From Botrytis cinerea B05.10 (taxonomy: Eukaryota; Ascomycota; Leotiomycetes; Helotiales; Sclerotiniaceae): DNA of 64,000 bases. The first letter of the stretch is position 1; every line of letters starts with the position of its first letter. The notes under the pieces were generated by a model that was given only the letters and a program-made list of their open reading frames with translations, was not told the DNA's origin and did no database searches. The DNA lies in NCBI RefSeq assembly GCF_000143535.2, contig NC_037321.1, positions 2,232,001 to 2,296,000 of the forward strand. Direction: 5' to 3'. Positions 1-11,484 of this stretch are shown here, one piece after another. The translations under genes and the position numbers were made by a program.

Positions 1-132
1 TATTTAATTTTTCAAATCAAATTTATAACTCTTTTGAATAAAAGTTTTGTATTTATTTAAATTATAAATCCTTGGTTTTTATTCTAAACTAATTTAAACT
101 TATTTTAATTTAATAAATATATTTCTATAATA
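1..132 (-). mobile_element. LTR end, RIP-mutated copy (truncated by window edge)
   Basis: These 132 bases align without a gap to 6542-6673. All 48 differences are transitions in which this copy has T or A where the other has C or G. The match stops exactly at base 132; from 133 on the two diverge with transversions. In the intact copy the last bases are TGACA, so on the minus strand the repeat opens with TGTCA, the expected TG terminus of a retroviral-type LTR. A short purine run (AAAGAGGG on the minus strand, about 139-146) lies just inside the element, where a polypurine tract would sit, which suggests a minus-strand element. The rest of this LTR lies outside the window. Confidence 0.8.
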
Positions 133-3100
133 TAATATCCCTCTTTATATTTTTATTCTCAGAGATTCTCTTATTTAATCTTACAATTCTTTTATCTTAT
201 TTCTTTAATCTTTAATCTATTATAATCAAATTTTTTTTGAAATATGAATTTGTTTTATTTTTTATCAATTTATTATTTTTATATTTAATTATTAGATTAT
301 AATATTATATTATTTTAATAACTTTTTAAATATAATTTGAAATTCTAATTTACTTTTATTTATTTTTTTATTAATAATTTTTATAATTATAATAACCTAT
401 AAAATAATTTTTTTATAAAGCTTTTTTGTTTTCTTTACTTCCCCTTATTTTATAATAACTACTTTACAAAATTTACTTATTATATTACAATATCTTTTTT
501 TTATCAATTTTTCAATATAAAACTATTATTTTTATTATATCAAATATTTGTTTTTTAATTTGAAATATTTATATATCCTAAATATATATATATTATATTA
601 TATAAAATAATATTTATAATAAAATATAGAGAATATTAGTTTTTTCTAATTTTATTATTTTGTTTATTGATTTTTAAGCTTTTTTATAGTATAGATTTCT
701 TTTTTTTTTATAATTATAATTCGGAATATTATAATAATTATAGATTTATTTAATAACTGGGTTATTATTGATGTTATTCTTTTTATATTTTCCTTAAATT
801 TTATTAATATCAATTCAATTATAATATATCAAAATCCTTAAAAACTAATTCAATATATTAAAAATCATATTAATTTATATAATAATATTATAGTTTTTTA
901 TATTATTTTTATTAAACAATTTTACAAAAAGAAAATTAATAAATAAAATTATTTTAATAATCCTTTTTAATAATATTAGAATTTGTATAAAATTTCTTAA
1001 TATTTTTTTTGGATATTATGAATCCTATTTATTTTTATTATGATTAATATTAAAAGAAAAGAAATTATTCCTTTTCAAAAAACAATTCTATTTCAAATTA
1101 GTTTTTTAATATATAAATTATAAATATAAAATATTTAATTTTATTAAAATATAAATTTCCAAATTTTATTCAATATTGTTTTTAAAATTATTGGTTTTCT
1201 TTATTTAAATAAATAAAATTTATAATGATAATTTTTTATAATTATAAAAACTCTTTCATTTTTATAAATTAAAAATATATTTAATTCCTAAATTAATTTA
1301 AATTAAAGATTTTTTTTACAATAAATATTAGATTTTCCTTAATCTTTCTTTTTTCCATTTAATTATTTCAAATTTTTTGTATTTTTATTTTTAATTATAT
1401 TATTTAAATATTTTTTATGAATATTTTTAAATTTGAAAATACTAATAATTATATATTATAATCTTTTAATTATTTCTATTATTAAATTAAATATTCCTTT
1501 TTTAATTTCTTTATTTTATATATAATAATCCTTTTTATTTTCTATTCCTTTTTATTTTCTTCTTATAATTCTAAGTATTCTTTAATAAAATAATAATTTG
1601 AATTTATTTTTTTTATTACTTTATATTTCTTTAATAATAAAATATAAAATATATTATATAATTTTTTATATAAATTTAAAAATTTTAATTAATATATATA
1701 TTCTTTTTTAATATCTTTTATTTTGAATAATTTTATTATATAGAATTTCAATTTTCATTTTATATTATTCTCTTTTTACATTTCTTTACTTTTAATTTAA
1801 ATATTCTTTATTAAAAATAATATTCAATTATTTATTATAAAATATATTTATTTATGTTTTCTATTATAATATTTCTTTTAATTTTATTATACTTTATTTT
1901 ATAAATCTTTAAAACTATTTTAAAACTTTTATAATTATTATATTCTTTTTTTTTTATTTAATATTTTCTTTACAAAATTTATAATTTTATAATTCTATAA
2001 CACTTTTAAATTATAATTATAATATATAAAAAAAAATACTTTAAACTTAAATATATTGAATTATTATATATAAATTCTATTATAATTAATTTCAAATTCT
2101 ATTTCCCCTATTCCTTTTCAATATATATTTATAAATAATATTTTAATATTTAATTTTATTTTTTTATAATTTATTTATTTAAAAATAAAAAATTATATCG
2201 AAATATCTTTTTATTTTTATATAAAAATAAAAAATTAATTAGAAGATATTAATAAAAACTAATTTTTTTATTAAATATAATACTTTTAAATATTTTGAAT
2301 TATAATTAAAATATTAATTTTATAATATTTATTGTTTTATAATATATAATATATTTTATTATTTTTATAAATCTATTTATAATTATTAAAATATTATTAG
2401 AAAATTGATTTTTATTTTTTTCGTTTTCAATAAATAATAGATTTATTATAAAATCTATTGATAATTTAGATTAAGATTGAATTAAATATAATAAGCTTTC
2501 TAATTGTTTATATAGTTTATAATATTATATTCTATTATATTGATAAGAATTGTATTTCTTTATATATTTTCTCTATTTTTTTTGTATTCCTTATTATATA
2601 TAATTTCATTTTAATAATTTTATTATTTTTTTTATTAAAATATTTTAAAAATATATTATTATAATATAATTAAAAAAGCTTTATTTTTAATATAAAATCA
2701 TTTGATATTAAAAGTAGATTATTTATATATAATATTCTATTTTTTAAATTATATTTCTTTTTTGAATTGATATTTATTTCAAATTTTATATATTTTAAAT
2801 TTTTTTTTTAAATAATCTAAATGATTTTTAATAATAATTTTATTTTAATTTTATAAATAATTATAATTATAATAGTTATTTTAATTCAAATCTTTAAAAT
2901 AATTGATATATTTTTTATTAATAATTATAAATTATAATTGATAAGGTTTTAGTTTTTTTTATTCTTTTTTTCTTTTTAAATATTAAAATTAATTATAATA
3001 TTAATTTATATCTATTTGAATAATATATTATTATTTATAGGCTCTTTAAGTCTCAAATTTTTAATATAATTTATTATATAATTGATAATTAATCTTTTTT

Positions 3101-6100
3101 AAAATATTATTAGAAATAACTTTAATAAATTTAATAAATTCCAATTTTTTATTGAAATCTTTTTTATAGATTTCTATTATTCTAATATATATTTCTTTTT
3201 TTATTTTCTTTTAAAATATAAAAAACCAAATAATATCTTTATTTCTACTATTATTTATATAATTTAGTTTTTTATTGAATTTATTTATAAAAATAATAAA
3301 TTTCTTTTAATAATGAATATTGAAATTATATTAAGATAGGTATATTATATATTTTATTTGTTTTTAGTTTAATTATTGAATTAAGATAAAATATTTTAGA
3401 TTATTATAATTGATTATAATCTCAATATTGAATTATATTTTTTTTAAATACTTTTTTTATTTTTTAAAGTATTTTATAATTATTAAGAGTTTTTAGTTAT
3501 AAATAATATATTAATATTTTACTGATTATTTTTTTTGATTGAAATATTATTAAATATTAATATTTTTACTTTTTATTTTCTTTAAAATCAAATTATTAAA
3601 ATAATATTTCTTTCAAAATATTTTCAAAAATATCGATTTCTATTTTATATATTAAATTAAGATCAAAATGTTAAAATATTAATACTTTTTGAAATCTTTT
3701 TTTTAATATTAAAAAATTAATTAATCTTTATATTATTATATTAAATAATTTAGATATTTTTTTTCATTTTTATTAATATATTAATAAATCCAAAAGCTAT
3801 TTGGGAGTATTAATATATAAATCTTTAATAGAAATTAATGAATTCTAAAAATATCTAAGTTATTTAAAATAATTTGAATTCTAATTATTCGAAGATAATT
3901 TGTATTCATTTTGAATTCATTATTATTTTATTTATTATAATAATAAATTCTAGAAATTCTGTTTTTATTATATCGAATTCATATTTAATTAATTTAATAA
4001 ATAATTTATATTATCGAAATCTTTTTAATATCTTTTTAATATATTTATAATAATCTTTCTTATTTTTGAAATATATTAAAATATTATTTAAATATATTAT
4101 TACAAAATTATTCAATAATCCAAATGAGATTCGATTAATATATAATTGAAATGTAGTTGAGGTATTAATCAATTCAAATATTATTATATAATATTTGAAT
4201 AATCTATATTGTATTCTAAAAGCTGTTTTTTTTTTATTCTCAAATTTGATTCAAATATAGTAATATATATTTTTAATATTAAATTTAGTAAAGATCTTTA
4301 TATATGTTAATTAATAATAACGAATATTAATCTTTTATTATTATTTTATTTAAATCTTTATAATTTATATATAATTTAAAGAATTCATTTTTTTTAAAAT
4401 ACAAATAAGATTAGGGTTTTTGTTGGATTAATTGAATATTAAATCTATTCTTTCTTTAATATTTTTTTCAAATATTTTTGTAATATTATTAGTTAAGGTT
4501 TGAATAAATTATATAATAATAGAAACAATAGTTTTTCAATTGTTTTAATTTTATGATAGAATTCTTTTATTTCAATTAATATATTAACTTTTGTATTATT
4601 AAATATATTTGCAAAGTTCTAATATTTTTTTAGGATTTTTATAATTATATTTTTAATCAGATGAATTCGAATTTTCTAATTATATTGATATTATATTTAA
4701 TTTTATAAGTAATTATATTCGAGAATAAATTGAATATATATTTGATTATTTTTTAATAATTTCATTATTATTATTGCTAATTTGTTATTTAACTTTCTAA
4801 TTATTATTTTATTAAATTTTTTTATAATTAAAATTTCAATATTAAATATTTTTGAGTTTTCTTTATAAATTTATTAATTCTTTTTTAATTATATATTTTC
4901 TTTTTTATTTATTATAAAAAAGGTAATCTTAGAATAAGTCTTTATTGATTATAATAATATTTATAAAAAGTTATTTGGAATTCTTTTATTGTTTTTAATA
5001 AATCGAAAACTTTCATAAATATTAAATATTCTTTTAAAATAAATATTTCTTCCTTAATGATTTCTTCTATTTTATATAATCTATTTCTAATATTTTATAA
5101 ACTATATTATCTAATTATCGATTTATCAATTATATTTAAATTAATTAAAAAGTCTAATATCTAATTATTATTTATTATATATTTGAATCAATAATATCAA
5201 TATTATTTATTAATTCAATTCATTTTTTGATTTTTTTATAATCTAATTATAGTTTATTGTTTTTATAATATTGATTTGTTTTTTATTTAAATATATATTG
5301 TTTGTAATAATATATCCCTTCTGTTTATATAAAAAACAAATTAGATTTTTTTTAAAATTAAATCAGATATTTTCAAAGCTAATTATATTTTTGATATATA
5401 TTATTTTTAAATTAAATATTACTTTGAATTGAATATTAATATTAATTGATATTATTCGATTCTTTTGGTTTTCTATTATATAATTTTATTTTATATTATT
5501 ATAATAATTTTTCTAATTATATTCAAATTGGTTTATTATAGTGATTGCTTTTTTTATTATAATAAAAATTATAATAACTTTAATAAATTTATTTTTTAAA
5601 AGTATTTTTAATTTTTATATAAATTTATTTATATAAACTCCTTTCAATATATTTTTCAATTTGTTTTTATATTTAATTAAAATAGTTATATATTTCTAAA
5701 TATTTTTGATTCTCTATTATAATTCAAAATATTTAAAAAAGGTTTTTCAATATTTTGTTTAAAAGATTTATATAAAAATATAATGAATTTTCTTTAAATT
5801 AATTTTTATAATAATATTTTTATATTTATTTAATATTTAATTAGAATTCCTTTTAAAAATATAATAATTTAAAATATTTAATACAATTCTTTTTTATATA
5901 TCAATAATATAATTTCGAAAATATTTTCATATTCTTTTATAAATTTGTAAAGCTTTTTTATTGATTTTTTATAATATTCCTTAAATATTATAAACTTTTT
6001 ATTTCTTTTTTAATCTATTATTTCCTTTTTCTTTTTTTTCTTTTTCTTTTTAATTTAAATTTAAATTATAGATTGAAAATAGATCACAAATAATTCACTT

Positions 6101-6541
6101 TCAATCTATTTCTTTTTTTAAAAAAAAATATATAATCTATTCTAATTCTTTTTTTTGTTTTTTTAGCTTTTGAAATTCACTTTCTTTCCTACCCAATCTT
6201 AATCCTTTAAATTCTATTACTCGAAATATTCAAAAACTTTCTAATAATAATAATAATATATTTAAAATATTATCTCTATTCAATATATTAGTTACTTCCT
6301 TTTTCAAAATAAATAATATAATTAACTTATTAAGGTTTTATAATAAAAAATATATCAAATAGATTTTTAATAAAAAATACAAGTTTTAAATAATAAAGTA
6401 TATTCCAATTTAATTAAAACTAATTATATATTTTAATCAAATTTAAATATATACTGGATTCTATATAACTACCTATTTATATTAATTCCTTTTTATTAAT
6501 CAATTCAATAATATTTTCATTTCTCTATATTACATTATTGA
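133..6541 (-). mobile_element. Internal region of degraded LTR retrotransposon
   Basis: About 6.4 kb lying between the two terminal repeats, presumed to be the former gag-pol interior. Nothing of gag, protease, integrase, reverse transcriptase or RNase H can be recognised by eye in any frame. The sequence is A/T throughout with only scattered G and C. The assignment rests on the flanking repeats and the spacing. A nested insertion of other repeats is possible, since an AT-saturated interior would hide it. Confidence 0.55.
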
Positions 6542-6673
6542 TATTTAATTTTTCAAGCCAAGCCTATAGCTCTTCTGAATAAGAGTTCTGTACTTATTTA
6601 AGCTGTAGATCCTTGGCCCTCGTCCCGGGCTGGTCCAGGCTCGTCCCAGCTTAGTAAGCGTGTCCCCGTGACA
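6542..6673 (-). mobile_element. LTR end, largely unmutated copy
   Basis: Second copy of the terminal repeat, same orientation as 1-132 and 6,541 bp away, a normal size for a Ty1/copia or gypsy element. It keeps a GC-rich stretch from about 6555 to 6673 that ends in GTGACA, while everything to its left and right is AT-rich. It probably extends further left, but the matching part of the other copy is outside the window. On the minus strand it would be the 5' LTR, starting TGTCACGGGG. Whether the element is copia or gypsy cannot be told, because no pol reading frame survives. Confidence 0.78.
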
Positions 6674-7736
6674 GTTATAAAAGATTTTTTATATTATAAG
6701 AGAATATTTATAGACTTTGTAACCTATTAATATAGGCTATAGAGCATAAATATATAGCTTATAATGTCTATATTATTAATATAAAATCTAAATATTAATA
6801 TATACTTATTAATAATTATTCTTATTATAAACTAGAAGATAAAGAATTTCAACCTTAATATGTTATATTACAAAATGAAATTAATTAAAGTTATAAATCT
6901 AATTCAAACTTATTTTTAATTCTATATAATACTTTAAAAATCAATAAGCTAAACACTTTTCAATCTTTTTTACATCTTATATTTCGAATGTATAATTTAT
7001 TATGTTTTCAATACTATTTAATTTAGATAACAATTCTTTATTATTTATATCAAGTATATATTAATATAATTAAATTAAATTTACTTCGAATTCTATTACT
7101 CAATATAGATTAAAATATATTATAAAGCTAAGCTATCTTTCGAACTATTAATTTTTTATTTAATTTAATAGTTTATATAATTAGGATAATATATACTTTA
7201 AAATGAATTTCTATAGTTGATTATAAAGAAAAAAATATTAAGTATAGAATAATAATTTGAGATAAAAGTGACCAATCTACTAATATAATCGATCTAAAAA
7301 TATAACAGATCTAATAATATAATTGACCCACTAATAAACTATATTACATAGTTTCATAATATATATACATATCTTAGTAAAGTAATATCTGAGACAAATT
7401 CGAAACATATATAATATAATTGTCCTATTTTAATATTTCTAATAGAATTCTTAATAATTAGATTTAATAATAAAGAAGTTTCAATTGAGAATATTTAAAA
7501 GAAAGCATATTATAATAAAAATAAATAAAATAATGTTTTTTACTCTCTTAATCTTTATATAAAAATTATTATTAGAATAATTAATATTAATTCTGATACA
7601 TATAAATATTCTTTCAAAAGATCTCGAGAATCAATATTAAAATCATCTAGAATAAAAAGAAAGAGAAAATCTTCTTTATATAATAAGTATTTAATTAATA
7701 TTAAAATTGACTTCAAATAAGATTACTTTAATTTTG

Positions 7737-8340
7737 TCAGGGAGCGATTACCTGATTGAATATATATAATAGATTCACTATTCTAAAAATATTTGAAATA
7801 CTTTATACTTTTATAAATTAATAGAAAAGTGAATCATTTCTGATATTGTATTTCAAATACAAAAGTGTTTTATTTTGAGATTCTTATTTATAGAAATTTA
7901 AATAAGAGTAATTATATTTTGAATTCAATCTTAATGATTAATTCAATTATAATTATTGTATTTCTAATATTCTATATTTATAGAATTACTAATTCCTTTT
8001 TAATTAATATATATCAAATAGATCTATATAAAATAAAAGTGAATATTAGAAAGTAATTATTTGATTGGGTATATGTAATAGATTCACTATTTCAAAAACA
8101 TTTGAAATACTTTATACTTTTATAAATCAATAAAAAAATAAATCATTCCTAACATTATAATATCAAAAAGCAATCACCTAATTAAATATATATAATAGAT
8201 TTATTATTTCAAAAACATTTGGAATATTTTGCACTTTTATATATAATAGATTTATTATTTCAAAAACATTTGGAATATTTTGCACTTTTATAGATTAATA
8301 AGAAAATAGATTATTTCTGATATTATATTTAAAATATAAT
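7737..8340 (+). repeat. Three diverged head-to-tail copies of a ~115-bp repeat
   Basis: Copy A (about 7737-7860), copy B (about 8050-8166) and copy C (about 8168-8340) share the order: GATTACCTGATT-like start, ATATATAATAGATTCACTATT, CAAAAACATTTGAAATACTTTATACTT-like core, then TAAATCAATA and a GAATCATTTCTGATATT-like end. B and C are adjacent. Many differences between them are C/T or G/A, as expected after RIP. Copy C carries an additional internal 51-bp duplication. The parent element is not recognised. Confidence 0.7.
8190..8291 (+). repeat. Perfect 51-bp tandem duplication
   Basis: Bases 8190-8240 are repeated exactly at 8241-8291. The unit begins ATATAATAGATTTATTATTT and ends TTTTGCACTTTTAT. 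There is no mismatch between the two units, although the surrounding repeat copies differ from each other at many sites. It lies inside copy C of the 115-bp repeat. Confidence 0.9.
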
Positions 8341-8399
8341 CTATAAAGATACTCCTATAGGAATTATGAGATCAAAGAATAGTCGGAAATACAGATCGT

Positions 8400-8827
8400 C
8401 AGGGGGTGCACAGACTGACGGGACAAGGTGATAATAAAGTATAATTTCAAACTCAAATTTATTAACTTTAAAATTCAATCGAAATTCGAGATCTGATTTA
8501 ATACTATTCAAATTGATATACTACATTTTTCAAACATTGAAAAGTAATGTATACATTAATTTTTTTATTAAAAAAAAAGGTGGATTTTGTACTTAAAAAT
8601 TTAATAGTATAATTAATTATAGAAGCTTCAATTTTCATTTATTTTTATTTTTATTAAATTTAATATTATATAGAATGATTATACTTAAAAATCATATATT
8701 TTGATGTTGAAAAAGTTCAATAATGATTTACATTTTAATTGAATTATTAAAACCGCTCTTTTAGGCGTGAAATTATACTTTCTTCTTGAGTATCCTGTGA
8801 GTCTCTCGCGAGTCTGTACACCCACTG
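8400..8827. repeat. Imperfect inverted repeat arms (element remnant)
   Basis: The plus-strand arm 8400-8449 contains GGGTGCACAGACT followed by AAAGTATAATTTCA. Read on the minus strand, 8827-8768 contains GGGTGTACAGACT followed at a similar distance by AAAGTATAATTTCA. The arms differ in the middle, where the right arm has a longer insert holding a CTCGCGAG palindrome. The left arm also has its own hairpin, CGTCAG (8397-8402) against CTGACG (8415-8420). This could be the ends of a small inverted-repeat element or two opposed LTR fragments. It is among the GC-richest material left in the AT block. Confidence 0.5.
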
Positions 8828-9060
8828 TGTGGAGAATGAGTAAGCAATTGATAATTTTAAAAAGATAGATAGATAGTTATCTATGTTTTCTAATTATTCA
8901 TCTTTTAATAAGTATAAATAAATTAATTAATACTCTTATCAGGTGATCAGATTATATAAAGATTTATATCAAGAAATACATTTTATTACAATATAGAGCT
9001 TTGTATTTAAGATGATTATTAGTTTTATATTATAATTATAAGAATTGTAATCAATTACAA

Positions 9061-9835
9061 TTTAATTGGATTTCTATTTAAAGTTTAGTCTATGTCACTT
9101 TGAGAGATCTCGGCACTTTCATGTGATCTTGGAGACAGCTCCTATCACAAGTAGCCCCGAGAGTGGAGGATGAATTTGAGTGCCGCCTCGAATAAATTCG
9201 GGGTCGCACAATCAAAGCGAACACAAAATGTGCTACGGCAAAGGGAAAATCTCAATAGGAAGCTGCCGACGTGTCATTCACCTGTGGGTTCAACAAAATA
9301 TTAGGTTTTTCTGTAAAACCAGCACTGTTGCTGACAAAGACCCACTGTTTAGACCTATTTGGGCTGTAAGCAAAGTATAAGTTTCTACTGGACGTTTCAC
9401 TTTATCCGGCCTATCAACGGCGCAACGTCACCGACCTAGCCGTCTGGCACATCCACGGCATAGCACGGGTTTCGATCAGCCCCGGTTCAGCCCCACTACA
9501 GAGTAATAGACTCTTATGTTCTCTACATTGTGGCCGATATGAAGGCCAATATTGAGACCGGTCTAGAGAAATATTAGAATCGAAACATGATTTACAAACT
9601 TAAAAAGAATTTGAGTTTGAGTTTAAAAGTATTTCTGAATATTGTATTGAATTTAAAAAGCGCATCGTCAAGGCATAAATAAAGTGTTGTTCACCTTGGA
9701 TTTCAGTGTTTTCAATTTTCAAAATCGGCCAGGTATTTCTCCTTCTCCTATTTCTCCTAAGGTTAGCCTTACGTAGAGCACGTGCATGGTCTTCCTAACA
9801 CGATGTAGACGGACAAACCGAACCGAACCGACGAT
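9061..9835. other. Transition zone and upstream region of the regulator
   Basis: Base composition returns to normal within roughly 100 bp around 9060-9160, apart from a short AT-richer patch near 9570-9690. Small open frames here (for example plus strand 9180-9380) have no recognisable domain or splice structure. The stretch 9410-9510 is GC-rich but I recognise nothing in it. The last part presumably carries the promoter and leader of the regulator that starts at 9836. Confidence 0.5.
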
Positions 9836-11290
9836 ATGTACGGCACCCTCTCTTTTGGCAACGGCAGCAAAAGTAAGAGATCCTCGGCCGAGTTCCACAC
9901 ATTCTCAGCGTTCCACAGGAGGCGGCTGAGACAGCCAGCGTGTGACGAATGCAGAACAGCTCGTGTCAAGTGTCGAGGGGATCCCGACAGCGAGAACTTA
10001 AAGTGTGCCCGTTGTCAAGGTACCAATAGGGCGTGCACATACAACTCGGCGAGCTGCTGGTCCCGAAACTCACACTCTGGGAAACCGACAGAGCCTAGGG
10101 AAACTAAGCGCACCGCCAGCGTCACAGTTGAAGGCAACGAAGATGAGAACGGGAAGGAGAACGGGAAGGAGAACGGGAAGGAGAACGGGAAGGAGAGCGA
10201 GAAGGGCAACTCGTTGACGCCGTCAATCCCGGAGTCAGCATCGAGTGCGAGTCCGACCCCGACCCCGCAAGGCCCGACAGCACCACAAGACACACATACT
10301 AGGTGGTGGGAGTCCCAATATGAGCCCTTGGATCTGTTTTTTGACCAAGACCCAGCCACAGACAAAGCCATCGACGGGTCTCCAAATCTTGTGCCTCCAA
10401 ATCGGGTTGATGCGGATGTTTCGTCGGCCTCCGTGGACGACAAAGATGGGGTACTGCACCTCCTAGACCTGGAGTTGGTTTCGAAGAGTGAACATAATGC
10501 TCCTCACTACTACGACTTCTCAGCTCCAGGCAACGAATTCCGGCCAAACTTCTCTTTACCAACGCCGTCCCTTTCGTCGACGCCCACACGCACGCCCAGT
10601 TTAGTTTGGAGCACGATGATTCGGCATAACGAACACCAAAAAAGTCCAAGTCTGTCGTCAGACGTGCAACTCGATCCTCCCGCAACTCTGCAGCCCAAGC
10701 ACCACACTCAGGACGACACCACTCAGCCTTTATCAAGTACTGGGTTTTCCGACCTTATAGACGTAATGAGATTCGCAAAAAACTCGTCCCCATCTGGATC
10801 AGCGACATTGACTCCGAGCGCCTGCACATGTCTCCAGGACTTGACTGCAACCTTGTTCAGTCTTCGAAGGCGGCCAGAAAAAGCGCAGGTCGACCAGTTC
10901 TTGGTCCTCTTCACGCAGGCCATGTGCAAATGGGAGGCGGTAGAGACGTGCACGTCGGCACGTCATATCTCTCAGAGCCTTGCGCTTCTCATGCTGATGA
11001 ATATCCAGGAGTTGCTCGCACTGCTTCTCGACGCTTCCTCATCGGTCAACGCCGCGGATAGTCCATCCGGAGGGCGGGACTCCAGCCTAGCGATCAACAT
11101 AGGGACTTTCACTGTGGAGAATGAGGCAGATCAGAAGATCATTGCCCAGATGCTTTTGGCAGTGAGGATGAAGGAGCTATACTCGTTCATCACGAGGATG
11201 AGCGCTCAGATAAAGCTTGCCGGCTTCGATGATATTTGTATGGACTACTTCCATCAGACAGAGATCGTGAGGAGAGCGGTTACCTCATAA
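9836..11290 (+). CDS. AflR-type Zn2Cys6 transcription factor
   Basis: A 484-residue single-exon protein. The N-terminus has a fungal binuclear zinc cluster with cysteines at about 36, 39, 46, 57, 60 and 67 (C-x2-C-x6-C-x10-C-x2-C-x6-C), preceded by a basic run RRRLRQPAC as in AflR. The middle is a low-complexity, Ser/Thr/Pro-rich linker that includes four NGKE repeats at residues 105-120. The C-terminal third (from about residue 325, TCLQDLTATLFSL) matches the layout of the aflatoxin-regulator C-terminal domain, including a KWEAVETC-like stretch and long helices. Such proteins are nuclear DNA-binding activators, often pathway-specific for polyketide clusters. No polyketide synthase is visible here, so its target is unknown. 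The start is the first in-frame ATG. Confidence 0.85.
   Translation: MYGTLSFGNGSKSKRSSAEFHTFSAFHRRRLRQPACDECRTARVKCRGDPDSENLKCARCQGTNRACTYNSASCWSRNSHSGKPTEPRETKRTASVTVEGNEDENGKENGKENGKENGKESEKGNSLTPSIPESASSASPTPTPQGPTAPQDTHTRWWESQYEPLDLFFDQDPATDKAIDGSPNLVPPNRVDADVSSASVDDKDGVLHLLDLELVSKSEHNAPHYYDFSAPGNEFRPNFSLPTPSLSSTPTRTPSLVWSTMIRHNEHQKSPSLSSDVQLDPPATLQPKHHTQDDTTQPLSSTGFSDLIDVMRFAKNSSPSGSATLTPSACTCLQDLTATLFSLRRRPEKAQVDQFLVLFTQAMCKWEAVETCTSARHISQSLALLMLMNIQELLALLLDASSSVNAADSPSGGRDSSLAINIGTFTVENEADQKIIAQMLLAVRMKELYSFITRMSAQIKLAGFDDICMDYFHQTEIVRRAVTS
10148..10195 (+). repeat. 12-bp x4 coding minisatellite (NGKE)n
   Basis: Four perfect copies of AACGGGAAGGAG inside the regulator gene, read as Asn-Gly-Lys-Glu. 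The unit is a multiple of three, so copy-number change would leave the frame intact. The tract lies in the disordered linker after the zinc cluster. Confidence 0.92.
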
Positions 11291-11484
11291 AACATCCTGT
11301 TTCCGGCGTTTTGGCTCATCGGTGGGCGTTGGGGTTGGGATTCCTAAATTAGGAACTCGCTGTTTCTGGCAAGGTGTCAATATCCATGATCGATTGCACG
11401 TGATATAGAACCATTAGAATAGAAAAGGATGATTGGTATCAGCATACTGCTTGGTTGCATATATGTGATTTCCAACACGCCCTC

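Larger units (their letters stand above)
1..9060. repeat. AT-rich RIP-degraded transposon block
   Basis: About 9 kb made almost wholly of A and T, with no credible gene: the longest open frame is about 60 codons of low-complexity residues. The terminal-repeat pair at its ends shows directly that C-to-T and G-to-A mutation produced this composition. In fungi that is the mark of repeat-induced point mutation (RIP) of duplicated DNA, usually packaged as constitutive heterochromatin. The block is not uniform: GC-richer islands survive near 6555-6673, 8341-8430 and 8760-8835. No retroelement protein can be read, because stop codons saturate all frames. Subtelomere, centromere flank or interstitial AT island cannot be told apart from this window. 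Confidence 0.88.

Noticed and set aside
7865..8056. 63-codon open frame inside the AT block
   Set aside because: Only Ile, Asn, Tyr, Leu and Phe-rich low-complexity sequence, as any AT-saturated stretch would give; it overlaps degraded repeat copies.
10015..10443. Minus-strand 142-codon frame opposite the regulator
   Set aside because: A shadow of the plus-strand coding sequence; its SFPF repeats are just the complement of the NGKE tract.
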